Source: Pedobacter mendelii (GTDB lineage: Bacteria > Bacteroidota > Bacteroidia > Sphingobacteriales > Sphingobacteriaceae). Taken from it: DNA of 64,000 nucleotides. Below, in pieces: positions 52,967 to 62,923 of this stretch. The position numbers and the translations under genes were made by a program. The stretch spans positions 372,001 through 436,000 of the forward strand of contig NZ_BMDJ01000003.1 of assembly GCF_014635725.1 (NCBI RefSeq). Reading direction: 5' to 3'. Position 1 is the stretch's first letter, and each line of letters starts with the position of its first letter. Below the pieces are notes generated by a model. It was not told the DNA's origin and searched no databases. It was given only the letters and a program-made list of their open reading frames with translations.

Positions 52967-53302
52967 CTACATACTTTCCTGTATTTTCTTAGGTAATTTT
53001 GCTATAACCATAGCTCTGGAAATAGCAATCCGGCTTTTCAATTCCTCATCATTTAATACATCTAAGTTTTCAACCTGAATCCATTGGCGTTTTGCAAAAT
53101 GATAAGCTTGTGCAATTCCATCTCTTGCGGTCAATGCATCAAAATCATCACGATTACATTTTATGGAAAACCTGCTTCCCTCATCAATGGCTATGATAAC
53201 ATAAATTTTTTCTTCAACCATAAAACAAAGGTGTTCCCACTTCATGCCTTCTGTTGTACCGGGCAGGCTTAAACAATACTCTCTAAATGATTCGATATCC
53301 AT
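52967..53302 (-). CDS. MmcQ/YjbR family protein
   Basis: 111 residues, the standard single-domain length: FREYCLSLPGTTEGMKWEHLCFMVEEKIY at the start, FSIKCNRDDFDAL in the middle and AYHFAKRQWIQVEN before the C-terminal helix. The CyaY-like fold is linked to DNA binding, but the cellular role is not established. Confidence 0.9.
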   Translation of the reverse strand: MDIESFREYCLSLPGTTEGMKWEHLCFMVEEKIYVIIAIDEGSRFSIKCNRDDFDALTARDGIAQAYHFAKRQWIQVENLDVLNDEELKSRIAISRAMVIAKLPKKIQESM

Positions 53303-53455
53303 AATAAGCTAAAAGACTAAAGATAAAAGCTTAAAGCGAAAGGACCAAGACGAAAAATACTAAGGCAATATGCAGGTCTTGATACCTGATACTCGCTACT
53401 TGATACTATATTTGCAGTCTTATCTTGGAAATCTTATAATCCTTTAATCCTAGTC

Positions 53456-54121
53456 ATGAATATAATTACTCCAACTGCAGATGGTTCTAACACGCTTTAT
53501 AACGAAACCATTGGTGAGCATTATCACAGCAAACATGGTGCTTTACAAGAAAGTAAACATGTGTTTATAGAGGCTGGGTTGAAATTCTCATCTGAAGGAA
53601 AATCAGAAATTTCTATTTTGGAAGTCGGTTTTGGAACTGGCTTGAATTTTATTTTAAGCTTCGACTACTGTTCTCAAAACGACATCCACCTGGATTACAC
53701 CAGCATCGAGGCTTTTCCACTTACTAAGAATGTAATTAATCAAACGGGTTATGCTGAATACGTATCTCCTCAAATTTGGGCTGATTTTATTTCGAGTTAC
53801 GATGAAAGTTTAAAATCTCAGCAAACTTTATCTACATTTTGTGAATTGGAAATACGGCATACAACTTTATCGGAATTCTATACTAAAAAAAGATTTGACC
53901 TAATTTATTACGATGCTTTCTCCGTGCAACACCAACCAGAAATGTGGAGTGATGAGATTATTGCTCATACATGTAGTTTTTTAAAACCAGGCGGAACTTT
54001 TGTTACTTACGCCATTACAGGAAAACTTAAACGTGCAATTAAAGCAAATGATTTAAGAATTGAAAAATTACCCGGTGCTCCTGGAAAAAGAGAAATGTTG
54101 AGAGCTGTTAAGGGTATATAA
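53456..54121 (+). CDS. mnmD: tRNA U34 methyltransferase MnmD
   Basis: 221 residues. SAM-binding motif ILEVGFGTGLNFILSFDY (~54-71) and FDLIYYDAFSVQHQPEMWSDE (~147-167) are those of the MnmC methyltransferase half; no FAD oxidase half is fused, so this is the MnmD form. It completes mnm5s2U at wobble position 34 by methylating nm5U. TATATTTG at 53407-53414 is a plausible -7 element. Confidence 0.9.
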   Translation: MNIITPTADGSNTLYNETIGEHYHSKHGALQESKHVFIEAGLKFSSEGKSEISILEVGFGTGLNFILSFDYCSQNDIHLDYTSIEAFPLTKNVINQTGYAEYVSPQIWADFISSYDESLKSQQTLSTFCELEIRHTTLSEFYTKKRFDLIYYDAFSVQHQPEMWSDEIIAHTCSFLKPGGTFVTYAITGKLKRAIKANDLRIEKLPGAPGKREMLRAVKGI

Positions 54122-54390
54122 AATGTGTAACAGACATTTGCGTAGGAAAACTTAAATAGTAGCAACAACGGAATTTTATAGACCTGGGTGGAGTGGCACC
54201 TTTTAATGTTATTTAGAGCTTGTCGAAAGATAGATAAAAGTACAGCGTAACACGGGAATAAATTAAAATGGAATGCCAGATTGCTTTTCAAATTTTTATA
54301 TAGAAAGGATTTCATTTCTGACACAATTCCGACCCCATTTAAAAACTACAGCTTTACTTCTTTGTTACCATAATGTTAACATTGCATATC

Positions 54391-55338
54391 ATGGAAAAAA
54401 GAATTTTAGGAAAAACAGATTTAAATATTGCGCCGATTGTTTTTGGAGGAAACGTTTTCGGCTGGACTATAGATGAACAGAAATCTCTTCAGATATTAGA
54501 TAATTTTGTGGACAGCGGCTTTAATTTTATTGATACCGCCGATGTTTATTCACGTTGGAAATCAGGAAATAAGGGTGGCGAATCGGAAACCATTATTGGT
54601 AATTGGCTAAAAAAACATGGTAAACGCCATGATGTAATTATCTCAACCAAGGTAGGTGCTGATATGGGGCAGGGAAAGTCATTAAAAAAAGATTACATCA
54701 TCAACCAAGTTGAACATTCACTATCTCGATTACAAACCGATTATATCGATTTATATTTTTCACATTTTGATGACGTGACGACAACCGTTGAAGAAACTTT
54801 ATCAGCATACGAAACCTTAATCAGAGCAGGCAAAATTCGTTGGATTGGTGCGTCAAACTTTTCGGCAGATAGATTAAAACAATCGTTACTTGCCTCTGCC
54901 ACAAATGATTTGCCAAAATATCAGGTTTATCAACCTGGCTACAATTTATTCGATAGAGCAGAATTTGAAAGAGACCATGAAAAAATTTGCCTGGAGCAAG
55001 ATTTAGGCGTAATTACCTATTATTCTTTAGCCAGCGGTTTTTTAACAGGAAAGTACCGCAGTGAAGATGATTTAAAGAAAAGCCAGCGTGGTGGTGGTGT
55101 AAAAAAATTCTTAAATGACAGGGGCTATCAGATTCTTGATGCTTTAGACAAAGTTGCAGATAAACACCATGTTGAGCCAGCATCAGTGGCTTTGGCATGG
55201 CTTATCTACCATCCTTCCATTACTGCACCTATTGCAAGTGTTACCGATTTAAATCAGTTAAAATCTTTCACCGAAGCCGCTGATTTGAAACTGATGCCAG
55301 AAGATATTTCAATTTTAGATAAAGCCAGTATCTATTAA
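54391..55338 (+). CDS. Aldo/keto reductase
   Basis: 315 residues from the ATG at 54391 (MEKRILGKTDLN), the usual family start; the frame is open six codons earlier. TIM-barrel AKR motifs: FNFIDTADVYSRWKSG (catalytic Asp and Tyr), IISTKVGADMG (Lys), DLYFSHFDD (His), GKIRWIGASNF. It reduces carbonyls with NADPH. The substrate is unknown; the subgroup resembles YhdN/general-stress AKRs. Confidence 0.92.
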   Translation: MEKRILGKTDLNIAPIVFGGNVFGWTIDEQKSLQILDNFVDSGFNFIDTADVYSRWKSGNKGGESETIIGNWLKKHGKRHDVIISTKVGADMGQGKSLKKDYIINQVEHSLSRLQTDYIDLYFSHFDDVTTTVEETLSAYETLIRAGKIRWIGASNFSADRLKQSLLASATNDLPKYQVYQPGYNLFDRAEFERDHEKICLEQDLGVITYYSLASGFLTGKYRSEDDLKKSQRGGGVKKFLNDRGYQILDALDKVADKHHVEPASVALAWLIYHPSITAPIASVTDLNQLKSFTEAADLKLMPEDISILDKASIY

Positions 55339-55420
55339 GAAATAATCACTTATATTTAAATGCTCGATTAACGAAACAATTAATCGGGCATTTTGTATTT
55401 AACAGGATTTAAAAATATCT

Positions 55421-56530
55421 ATGAAAGACAAACTATCTTTTCTGCCAAAACTGGCGCTTGTTTTATTTTGCTTAATAAGTTTAACCTATATCGCCATTTT
55501 AGGCCAAACGCTTTTGGCACCACTACTCTTTTCTTTCTTAATGGCCATTCTATTATTACCAGTGGGTAATTTTTTAGAGCAAAGATTTAAGTTCAAAAGA
55601 AGTTTATCAACTATTGTTTCTGTAATATTAATGATTGCCTTAATCAGCGGGATTATATATTTTTTTGGTAATCAACTAAGTGACTTATGGGCTGATTGGC
55701 CTTTGTTAAAAGAAAAAGCTAATGTTTCCTTTCATGATTTGCAACACTGGATTTCGACAACATTTCACGTAAATACAGAAAAACAACTTGCTTATTTAAA
55801 CGATAGTACCGAAAAAGCATTGGCAACCAGTGCAACAATTGTTGCTACAACTTTGGCTACTCTTTCTTCTACATTATTATTTTTAGCTTTTACCTTGTTA
55901 TTTACTTTCTTTATATTAAATTATCGCAGGGTTTTATTTACTTTTTTAACCGCTGTTTTTAAAGAAGAGCATAAAGAAAAGGTTACCGAGATTGTATCTC
56001 AAATTCAATACATTATTAAGAAATATATTATTGGCTTATTTCTACAGATGCTCATTGTAACCATTTTAATGATTGCAATTTTAAGTTTATTAGGTGTTAA
56101 ATATGCAGTGTTATTAGGCCTGGTTGCTGGTATTTTTAATGTTGTTCCTTATTTGGGCATATTTTTCGCCCTGGTTGTAAGTTGTTTAATCACTTTTGCG
56201 ACTGCTGGCGCTGGAAAAGTTTTACTGGTTTTAATTGCATTTATTGGCGTACATGCACTTGACGGTAATATTTTAATGCCGTTGGTTGTAGGTTCAAAAG
56301 TAAAAATTAATGCATTATTTGCTTTCATAGGTATTGTGGTTGGTGAAATGATTTGGGGTATTTCGGGCATGTTTTTATGTATTCCCTATTTAGCTATGCT
56401 AAAAATTATATTCGATAGAGTTGACAACTTAAAACCTTGGGGAATTTTAATGGGCGAAGAACATAAACCTGATAAAAAGAAACGTGTTTACCGCATCACA
56501 AAGAAGATTAAATTAGAAGAAAAAGATTAA
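55421..56530 (+). CDS. AI-2E family transporter (PF01594)
   Basis: 369 residues with about eight membrane segments, in the 2+1+5 pattern of the family. Typical motifs are ALLGVKYAVLLGLVAGIFNVVPYLG-like sequence near residues 225-250 and HALDGNILMPLVVGSKVKINAL (~285-306). Members export AI-2 or act as Na+(Li+)/H+ antiporters; which applies cannot be read here. The basic tail (KKKRVYRITKKIKLEEKD) is cytoplasmic. Confidence 0.9.
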   Translation: MKDKLSFLPKLALVLFCLISLTYIAILGQTLLAPLLFSFLMAILLLPVGNFLEQRFKFKRSLSTIVSVILMIALISGIIYFFGNQLSDLWADWPLLKEKANVSFHDLQHWISTTFHVNTEKQLAYLNDSTEKALATSATIVATTLATLSSTLLFLAFTLLFTFFILNYRRVLFTFLTAVFKEEHKEKVTEIVSQIQYIIKKYIIGLFLQMLIVTILMIAILSLLGVKYAVLLGLVAGIFNVVPYLGIFFALVVSCLITFATAGAGKVLLVLIAFIGVHALDGNILMPLVVGSKVKINALFAFIGIVVGEMIWGISGMFLCIPYLAMLKIIFDRVDNLKPWGILMGEEHKPDKKKRVYRITKKIKLEEKD

Positions 56531-56649
56531 GCATATCTGAAAACAAATCGACTCATATTTTAACTATATCTGTCAACCTACTATTTATCTTTTCGATTTT
56601 TCTTAATCGATGATGTTTGGTAATTTAGCGGTTCGATAAATTATAAATC

Positions 56650-57456
56650 ATGCCGAATAATCCGATTCCTGTCATTGCAACTAATCCTGCTGATGCCTTT
56701 AACAGACTTTTAACCGTTCTTGATACACTTCGTACACAATGTCCGTGGGATAAAAAGCAAACCATGGAAACTTTGCGCCATTTAACCATTGAGGAAACTT
56801 ACGAATTAAGTGATGCAATTTTGGAAGGCGATTTGGACGAAATTAAAAAAGAATTGGGCGATGTTATGATGCACCTGGTTTTTTATTCAAGAATTGCATC
56901 AGAAACGAACGCTTTTGATATTACTGATGTTTTGAATGGCGTTTGCGATAAACTGGTTAACCGCCATCCACATATTTACAGTGATATTGAAGTAGAAAAT
57001 GAAGAAGATGTGAAACGCAATTGGGAACAGATTAAATTAAAAGAAGGAAATAAATCTGTTTTGGCTGGTGTTCCAACTTCTTTACCAGCTTTGGTTAAAG
57101 CCTCAAGAATTCAGGAAAAAGCTCGTGGCGTAGGATTCGATTGGGAAGATAAAAACCAGGTTTGGGAAAAAGTTGAGGAAGAACTTCAGGAATTTAAAGC
57201 TGAATTTAATGTAGCAGATAATACAGCGATAGACATAGAAAAAGCTGAGTCTGAATTTGGCGATGTACTTTTCTCGTTAATCAATTACGCTAGATTCATC
57301 AACATTAATCCAGAAAATGCTTTGGAGAAGACTAATAGGAAATTCATAAAACGTTTTCAATATTTGGAGAACAAGGCAAAAGAAAATGGAAAAGCTTTGG
57401 CAGATATGACACTTGCTGAAATGGATATTTATTGGAACGAGGCGAAGAAATTGTAA
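56650..57456 (+). CDS. mazG: Nucleoside triphosphate pyrophosphohydrolase MazG
   Basis: 268 residues with two MazG domains. First domain: CPWDKKQTMETLRHLTIEETYELSDAI, then ELGDVMMHLVFYSRIA (EExxE...ExxD metal site). Second: EELQEFKAE and SEFGDVLFSLINYARF. It converts NTPs to NMPs and cleans the pool. The gene ends 2 nt before the next ATG, so the pair is coupled. Confidence 0.95.
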   Translation: MPNNPIPVIATNPADAFNRLLTVLDTLRTQCPWDKKQTMETLRHLTIEETYELSDAILEGDLDEIKKELGDVMMHLVFYSRIASETNAFDITDVLNGVCDKLVNRHPHIYSDIEVENEEDVKRNWEQIKLKEGNKSVLAGVPTSLPALVKASRIQEKARGVGFDWEDKNQVWEKVEEELQEFKAEFNVADNTAIDIEKAESEFGDVLFSLINYARFININPENALEKTNRKFIKRFQYLENKAKENGKALADMTLAEMDIYWNEAKKL

Positions 57457-57458
57457 AA

Positions 57459-57863
57459 ATGTATTTAGAAAATAGCGATAATCAAATCCCTAAAAACTTA
57501 ATCAACATTATTACTTTTAATGTTAGGGCAACAAGAACTATTGGTGATGAGGGTATTATTCCCTGGGTGAATATTGGACGTGGAAACGAAGAAATTTTGA
57601 ATTTAATTGATGCTGATAAAATTATTATTACGGAAAGTGAAATTACCATTTCAATAGAATATCCGTTAGAAGAGCCAGTTTCTTTTGTTTTAAATTCGGA
57701 TGCTGGTTTTACCAGAAAACAACTTTTAATTGAGATTAGAGAAAAATATTTAGCGCTTTCTAAAGCGAAACATTTCGACGTAAATACTTTAGATTTAATA
57801 TCTTTAGATGTTTATAAAACGGATACTGGCCAAATAGAACTTATTTTAGAGTTGGATATTTAA
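57459..57863 (+). CDS. Conserved-looking protein coupled to mazG, unknown function
   Basis: 134 residues from the ATG at 57459; the frame is also open nine codons earlier, inside mazG. No signal or membrane segment. Beta-rich sequence with IITFNVRATRTIGDEGIIPWVNIGRGNEEILN near the start; the end is acidic (LILELDI). I do not recognise a domain. It follows mazG by 2 nt and overlaps the stop of the convergent YchJ gene by 4 nt. Confidence 0.7.
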   Translation: MYLENSDNQIPKNLINIITFNVRATRTIGDEGIIPWVNIGRGNEEILNLIDADKIIITESEITISIEYPLEEPVSFVLNSDAGFTRKQLLIEIREKYLALSKAKHFDVNTLDLISLDVYKTDTGQIELILELDI

Positions 57864-58231
57864 TAAAAAATCCCATCAACATAATACCATTTTCCATCTT
57901 CCAACCTGAAATTAGATTTTTCGTGCAGTACTTCGGTTTGAAACTTTTTATTGAGGTAATAAGCTTTAAACTCTACAATATCATAATCCGAAGAAACAAT
58001 TTCCAGTTTAACCCATTTTGTATTTTTGGCACTTTTTAAATAAGCATCTTTAGAATTGCCTTTTCTTTTGCTTGAATGTGTTGTTTCAAATAAATAATCA
58101 CCATCAGCTATTACAAAAGCAGAATACCTCGAACGCATTAAGGCTTCCGATGTTGGTGCATTTCTTAGTCTCTGATGATAAGGCTGACAGCAATTTCCAT
58201 ATGACAAGCCACTTCCGCAAGTACAATTCAT
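57860..58231 (-). CDS. YchJ-family protein with SEC-C motif
   Basis: 123 residues. N-terminal zinc motif CTCGSGLSYGNCCQPYH (C-x-C-x8-CC type, SEC-C), followed by the YchJ domain (TSEALMRSRYSAFVIADGDYLFETTHSS). The family has an NTF2-like fold; function is unknown. It starts one base after the stop of the DAC-like gene on the same strand, so the two are co-transcribed. Confidence 0.9.
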   Translation of the reverse strand: MNCTCGSGLSYGNCCQPYHQRLRNAPTSEALMRSRYSAFVIADGDYLFETTHSSKRKGNSKDAYLKSAKNTKWVKLEIVSSDYDIVEFKAYYLNKKFQTEVLHEKSNFRLEDGKWYYVDGIFY

Positions 58232-58232
58232 A

Positions 58233-59975
58233 TTATTGATTAACTTCTTTTAAGTAATAAGAACTATTCATTTTCTTATTGGGTTCAAAATTATCATAAA
58301 TCATTTTAACACCATCAATAAATCTGTACTTATGCTCTAAAGTTGCTTTTAATCCATTAATTAAAGTACATTCTTTTTCGCTGAAATAGAAGTTATTCTG
58401 ACTAAAAAACTCCATAATGATGTTAAATCTTCGTCTGTCGCTGTCATCTGTATCAACCAATAATTGCAGTTCGGCTATCTTTTTGAGGATGTTTGAATGC
58501 AATACCTGAGGTTTTAATTCCGGAATAAGATTGATCATCCCATCTTCAGAAATAACCACCAGAACAATTCCCGTCTTTTTTTCCATAAACTCATAATATC
58601 TAACGGCTGAGTTAAATCTTGCCCCTCTGGATGAATCACCATAAGAACTGGCTATTCCATCTAAAATTACACCAATCCCATAACATAAACAATTGGTATC
58701 CAGCAATACAGCACCATCAATCGAAGTTACCTGCTGCATTAAACCTCTGTTTAACACAACAGGTTTAACTTTGAAAGATTGCTCGCTTAGTCTTTCCGCC
58801 TCTTCTTTCGCGGCATTAGAAATAACCAGAATTGTTCCATGTTTTTGCTTTGTTGCTTCAATGGTAATTTCCCATAACTTATTCAGTTGCTCGCGTACTA
58901 TATCTTTAAAAACCCTGTTTAAGGTAGAGTAAAATTTCTCTTTATTAATTTGTTCACTATATAAGCTCGGCATCCTAAAAGCAACAGAAAGCATAATTTT
59001 ATCATGATGCAGAACTTCCCAATGGAAATGTTTGGTAAAGTGAATTACAAATAACGATTCTTCAGTATGGTTGTATTTTCCCACAATTTTACCCAAGCCA
59101 TATATAAATACCGAGTCAGAAATCAACAGGTTTTTATGATCTGCTAATTCTAAAAACTTCCTCACTTTTCTAAAATCCTTAATGTGAATGGGTTCTTCAA
59201 GGGCAAGCGTTAAAGTTATATTTTTATGGTTTTTACTCGCGATAATCATTTTCCCTAATCCTTCTTCTCCTTCATACTTTAATGATGAGATGGTATTGCA
59301 GGCATCATATAATACGTGCAGATTTTGTCCATTTTGTCCCGCAGCCGAAACCGTTACCATAAAATCATGCGCAGCAGAACTTACCAGTTCATCTCTGCTT
59401 TTGGATAAAATCTTAAATTCAGATAACGACTTTGCTTTCAACGCATTTGTACTGGCATTTAGATAGGTTTTAATAATACTTTCTATAAATGAGCGACTTA
59501 TTTTTTGCGCTTTGGTAGCCGTTGAATAATCTTTCGTTAAAGTATAGTAAGTATTCATCACACTTCTATTCAGTTCTGTAACTACAAAAACCAAATAACC
59601 ATTAATGTAAGCTGGGTTGGAAATAAAACTTTCTACAATTTTACTTTTAGGGTGTTTTCTTAAAATCCGCTGTATTTCTACCAAATAATTATTGGTCAGG
59701 TATGAAGAAATTTCTTTTTCAGAATCTTTCTTTACAGGATGAATAATTTTTAAGATAGATTGCAGGCTTAGGAAATTAGCCACACAATAATCGCAATCTT
59801 TGCACTCTAAATTAATAAAATGCTTATTCGTGTCATTATCTACACGAACACCAATCATAAAAACTTTAGGATATAATCGATCGTCTAAAGAATCAAATAG
59901 TTCTTCCGCGGCAAGCTGTAGCGATATCTGACAGTGTAACTGTTCATCCCAAATTAAATTATTGCAACCCATCAT
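58233..59975 (-). CDS. Large protein with a divergent diadenylate-cyclase (DisA-N) domain
   Basis: 580 residues, no membrane segment. The N-terminal ~330 residues are not recognised but include a cysteine cluster, C58-x2-C61-x2-C64, that could bind metal. The DAC-like domain covers ~350-490: TSIDGAVLLDT (DGA motif, 420-422) and SSRGARFNSAVRYYE (450-464) in the place of the RHR motif, with Arg kept and the next residues Phe-Asn. Then VVISEDGMINLIPEL. Known DACs make c-di-AMP; the altered motif leaves product and activity open. Confidence 0.75.
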   Translation of the reverse strand: MMGCNNLIWDEQLHCQISLQLAAEELFDSLDDRLYPKVFMIGVRVDNDTNKHFINLECKDCDYCVANFLSLQSILKIIHPVKKDSEKEISSYLTNNYLVEIQRILRKHPKSKIVESFISNPAYINGYLVFVVTELNRSVMNTYYTLTKDYSTATKAQKISRSFIESIIKTYLNASTNALKAKSLSEFKILSKSRDELVSSAAHDFMVTVSAAGQNGQNLHVLYDACNTISSLKYEGEEGLGKMIIASKNHKNITLTLALEEPIHIKDFRKVRKFLELADHKNLLISDSVFIYGLGKIVGKYNHTEESLFVIHFTKHFHWEVLHHDKIMLSVAFRMPSLYSEQINKEKFYSTLNRVFKDIVREQLNKLWEITIEATKQKHGTILVISNAAKEEAERLSEQSFKVKPVVLNRGLMQQVTSIDGAVLLDTNCLCYGIGVILDGIASSYGDSSRGARFNSAVRYYEFMEKKTGIVLVVISEDGMINLIPELKPQVLHSNILKKIAELQLLVDTDDSDRRRFNIIMEFFSQNNFYFSEKECTLINGLKATLEHKYRFIDGVKMIYDNFEPNKKMNSSYYLKEVNQ

Positions 59976-60283
59976 AGTTGTTTCCGAATTTAAATTAGGT
60001 ACAGATTTCTACATGCTTGATACTTTTTAAGATTTTATTAATAGTGTTTAAATTTAGCTTTAACACCTCATATTTTATGCTGAGCATTTTCAAAGCATCT
60101 TTTACGGAATTATTTATCAATAAACTCAGACTGATAAATAAGCGATTAAAACAGTTTTTATAGTCTCAAAGATATTTGAATTTACCATTCGCATTTGTTA
60201 AAGAAAGTTAAGTATCGGTAACATTATTACGAAGTTTAAATAATGCTGTTAAGCAATTTTTTACGTAAAATTGCACCGAAATA
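59976..60283. other. 308-bp gap upstream of truA
   Basis: It contains a weak REP-like trace (ATGCTGAGCATTTTCAAAGC near 60075) and, at the right end, TAAAATTG (60266-60273), an imperfect -7 element 10 nt before the truA ATG. Nothing else seen. Confidence 0.4.
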
Positions 60284-61084
60284 ATGAGGTACTTTTTTCA
60301 CATTGCATATCAAGGTCAGTATTTTAGTGGTTGGCAACGGCAACCTAATGTAAAAAGCGTGCAGGAAGTTATTGAACAAACACTTTCTAAAATTTTAAAA
60401 ACTCCAATTACAATATTCGGATGTGGGAGAACCGACGCACACGTTCATGCAAGTCAATTCTTTTTTCATGCTGATATTCTGACAGAAATTGATTTTGACT
60501 TGCTGTATATTCTAAATAAAGCACTACCACCAACAATTGCAATTTTTGATATTATTAAAATGGACGGATTACCTCACGCCCGATTTGATGCCGTACAAAG
60601 GAAATACGATTATTTTATACACACCTATAAAGACCCCTTTTTAAATAGCCAAAGTTCATACTACCACGAGCAAAATCTGGATGTACATAAAATGAAAGAA
60701 GTGGTAAATCTGCTACCAAAGTACAAAGATTACAAAGCGTTTTGCACACATCCAGATAAATACGAGCACACCATCTGCAACGTTATGGAAGCCGACTTGC
60801 TTATCGATAAAAATGGCGATAGGATTCGGTTTTATATTGCAAGCAATCGCTTTTTAGGTAAAATGATACGAATTTTAATGGGTAAAATTTTATTGGTTGG
60901 TAAGGGAGAATTGAGTAAAGATGAATTTGAGAGCTATCTGATTAATTTACAAACGCCCAAACTATTGCTTCCAGCACACCCAACCGGATTATATTTGTCA
61001 AAAGTAACTTACCCATATCTAGATCTTAAACCCCGAACAGAATTTTTAAGTGCTAAACAAGGAGCAGATTGGTTCTCTGTTTAA
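60284..61084 (+). CDS. truA: tRNA pseudouridine synthase A
   Basis: 266 residues. Start MRYFFHIAYQGQYFSGWQRQPN and catalytic motif GCGRTDAHVHASQF with the nucleophile Asp near 52, then FDAVQRKYDYFI and SNRFLGKMIRILMGKILLVGKGEL near the end. It makes pseudouridine at 38-40 in the anticodon arm. Single gene, normal length. Confidence 0.95.
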   Translation: MRYFFHIAYQGQYFSGWQRQPNVKSVQEVIEQTLSKILKTPITIFGCGRTDAHVHASQFFFHADILTEIDFDLLYILNKALPPTIAIFDIIKMDGLPHARFDAVQRKYDYFIHTYKDPFLNSQSSYYHEQNLDVHKMKEVVNLLPKYKDYKAFCTHPDKYEHTICNVMEADLLIDKNGDRIRFYIASNRFLGKMIRILMGKILLVGKGELSKDEFESYLINLQTPKLLLPAHPTGLYLSKVTYPYLDLKPRTEFLSAKQGADWFSV

Positions 61085-61136
61085 TGTAGCGTTTCTATCC
61101 CAAAACTCGTTATCACATCAAATCCTATAATTTGTT

Positions 61137-61544
61137 ATGAAGTATTATCCCATGGTTATCATTTGCCTTATTGCAATGACATTTGCATGCAAAAAGAGGC
61201 ACGAAACCATAAAAGAAGTAAAAGAGTTTAAAATTAACACCCCAAACAAAGTTGCAAATGCAACTTTTACGGTAATGAGTATTATTGATAACAGATGTCC
61301 GGAAGATGCCAACTGTGTCTCACCTGGCAGTGTAAGTGTTTACTTAAAAATTCAGGAAGATTTTGAGATACACAATTTAAAATTCTGCGTTGGAGATTGT
61401 AAGGAAATTGGTGCAATCGATGATATTATTATCAATTTATCAAACGTAAAATACGAGATTAAACTTATTAATGTTAGTCCGCTGCCAAATGCAACGACAC
61501 CAATCACACCAGAACTTATTCAATTCGAAATCAGTAGAGATTAA
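61137..61544 (+). CDS. Small lipoprotein, unknown function
   Basis: 135 residues. A hydrophobic N-terminus ends in MTFAC, a plausible lipobox with the lipid Cys at residue 18, followed by KKRHE. The mature part is beta-rich with pairs of cysteines (NRCPEDANCVSPGS and FCVGDCKEI). I recognise no family. It ends 3 nt from the stop of the convergent permease gene. Confidence 0.7.
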   Translation: MKYYPMVIICLIAMTFACKKRHETIKEVKEFKINTPNKVANATFTVMSIIDNRCPEDANCVSPGSVSVYLKIQEDFEIHNLKFCVGDCKEIGAIDDIIINLSNVKYEIKLINVSPLPNATTPITPELIQFEISRD

Positions 61545-61547
61545 TTA

Positions 61548-62768
61548 TTATTTAAATCGAATTGCCTTTAGCGGTGAAACTTTACTTATTAAAAACGAAG
61601 GCACAATCAAAACGGTTAAGCAAACTACAATTGTAATAAGGTTTAATCCTAAAACATCAATAAAGTGAAATTCAATTGGTGCATAAGCTAAAAAATATGA
61701 AGCTTGATTCAATTTAAAAATATGAGTTGATTGTTGAAAAAACCCTAATCCTAGCCCAAGGATGTTCCCTAGTAAAAGTCCTATTCCAATTAAATAAGCT
61801 GCATTGTAAAGGAATATTTTCATAATGCTCCAATTACTTGCTCCAAATGATTTTAGCATACCAATCATATTTGTCCGCTCTAAAATCATAATCAGCAGTG
61901 CTGTTACCATATTTATAACACCAACAATTAGCATCAAAATTAGCAAAACTCTTGTATTCACATCAAGCAAGCCTAACCAGGTAAAAATATTAGGTATGGT
62001 TTCTTTAATAGAATACGACCTTAAGTTTTGAGGCAAATTTTCGAAAATATTATCGGCCACAGGTTTTAGTTTGCTAAAATCTTTAATCTTGATTTCAACA
62101 CCTCCAATTTGATTAGCATTCCAATTATTTAATCGCTTAACTATGCCCAAATTCCCCAACACAAATCCTTTATCTATATCCTCTACACCAATATCATAAA
62201 TACCAACAATTTTAAATTTTCGTGGCCGGAGCTGATTTTGGACAAAATACATGATAAAATCATCACCAGTTTTAAGTTTTAGCCTTTTAGCCGTATAGTT
62301 AGAGATTAGCAACTCTTGCATGGCGGCCGTACTATCAGAAAAATCGATAATAGTACCACTAATAATATGTTGTTTAATGTAACTCCAGTTGTAGGTTTTA
62401 TCTATTCCTTTAAAATTTATGCCTTCTATTTCGTTATTTGCCGATAGGATAGCAGGCTTTGTAGCAAAGGGATAAAAATAATTAATATCAGGATTAGTCT
62501 TTAATTGCTGCTCCGTTTTTGCATCTAAAACAAATGGCGAATGTTCAAATGAGTTATTTAGATCGTATCTGGTAATTTGTACATCACCTTGAAAGCCACG
62601 CACCTTATCCTGAATTTCTGTTTTAAAGCCCTTAATAATGGCGATAGAAAGTATCATTACTGCCAGACTTAACATTACGCCAGCAATTGCTATACGTACA
62701 ATGAGCTTTGAAAAAGTCCGTTCTGATTTTATGGCTATTCGCCCCGCTATGAAATATTCGAAATTCAA
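61548..62768 (-). CDS. LolC/LolE-type ABC transporter permease (FtsX/MacB fold)
   Basis: 406 residues with the four-helix plan of this fold: TM1 (~22-45, IRIAIAGVMLSLAVMILSIAI), a large periplasmic domain (~46-270), then three C-terminal helices. The N-terminus MNFEYFIAGRIAIKSERTFSKLIVR and the GRIAxxS pattern fit LolE-like lipoprotein-release permeases. The ATPase partner is not adjacent. Lipoprotein release is the likely role. Confidence 0.85.
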   Translation of the reverse strand: MNFEYFIAGRIAIKSERTFSKLIVRIAIAGVMLSLAVMILSIAIIKGFKTEIQDKVRGFQGDVQITRYDLNNSFEHSPFVLDAKTEQQLKTNPDINYFYPFATKPAILSANNEIEGINFKGIDKTYNWSYIKQHIISGTIIDFSDSTAAMQELLISNYTAKRLKLKTGDDFIMYFVQNQLRPRKFKIVGIYDIGVEDIDKGFVLGNLGIVKRLNNWNANQIGGVEIKIKDFSKLKPVADNIFENLPQNLRSYSIKETIPNIFTWLGLLDVNTRVLLILMLIVGVINMVTALLIMILERTNMIGMLKSFGASNWSIMKIFLYNAAYLIGIGLLLGNILGLGLGFFQQSTHIFKLNQASYFLAYAPIEFHFIDVLGLNLITIVVCLTVLIVPSFLISKVSPLKAIRFK

Positions 62769-62923
62769 TCTTATAAATTTGTGGACGCAAAAATGCTTAA
62801 ATCCTTTTTAAAAATGCCACTTTTGGTAATAATTAAGTATTCGTAAAATAATCAATACTCAACTAACAACAATCAAAAAAGTGCTAAATTGTTTTATTTC
62901 ACATCAATATTAAATTTACCAAA

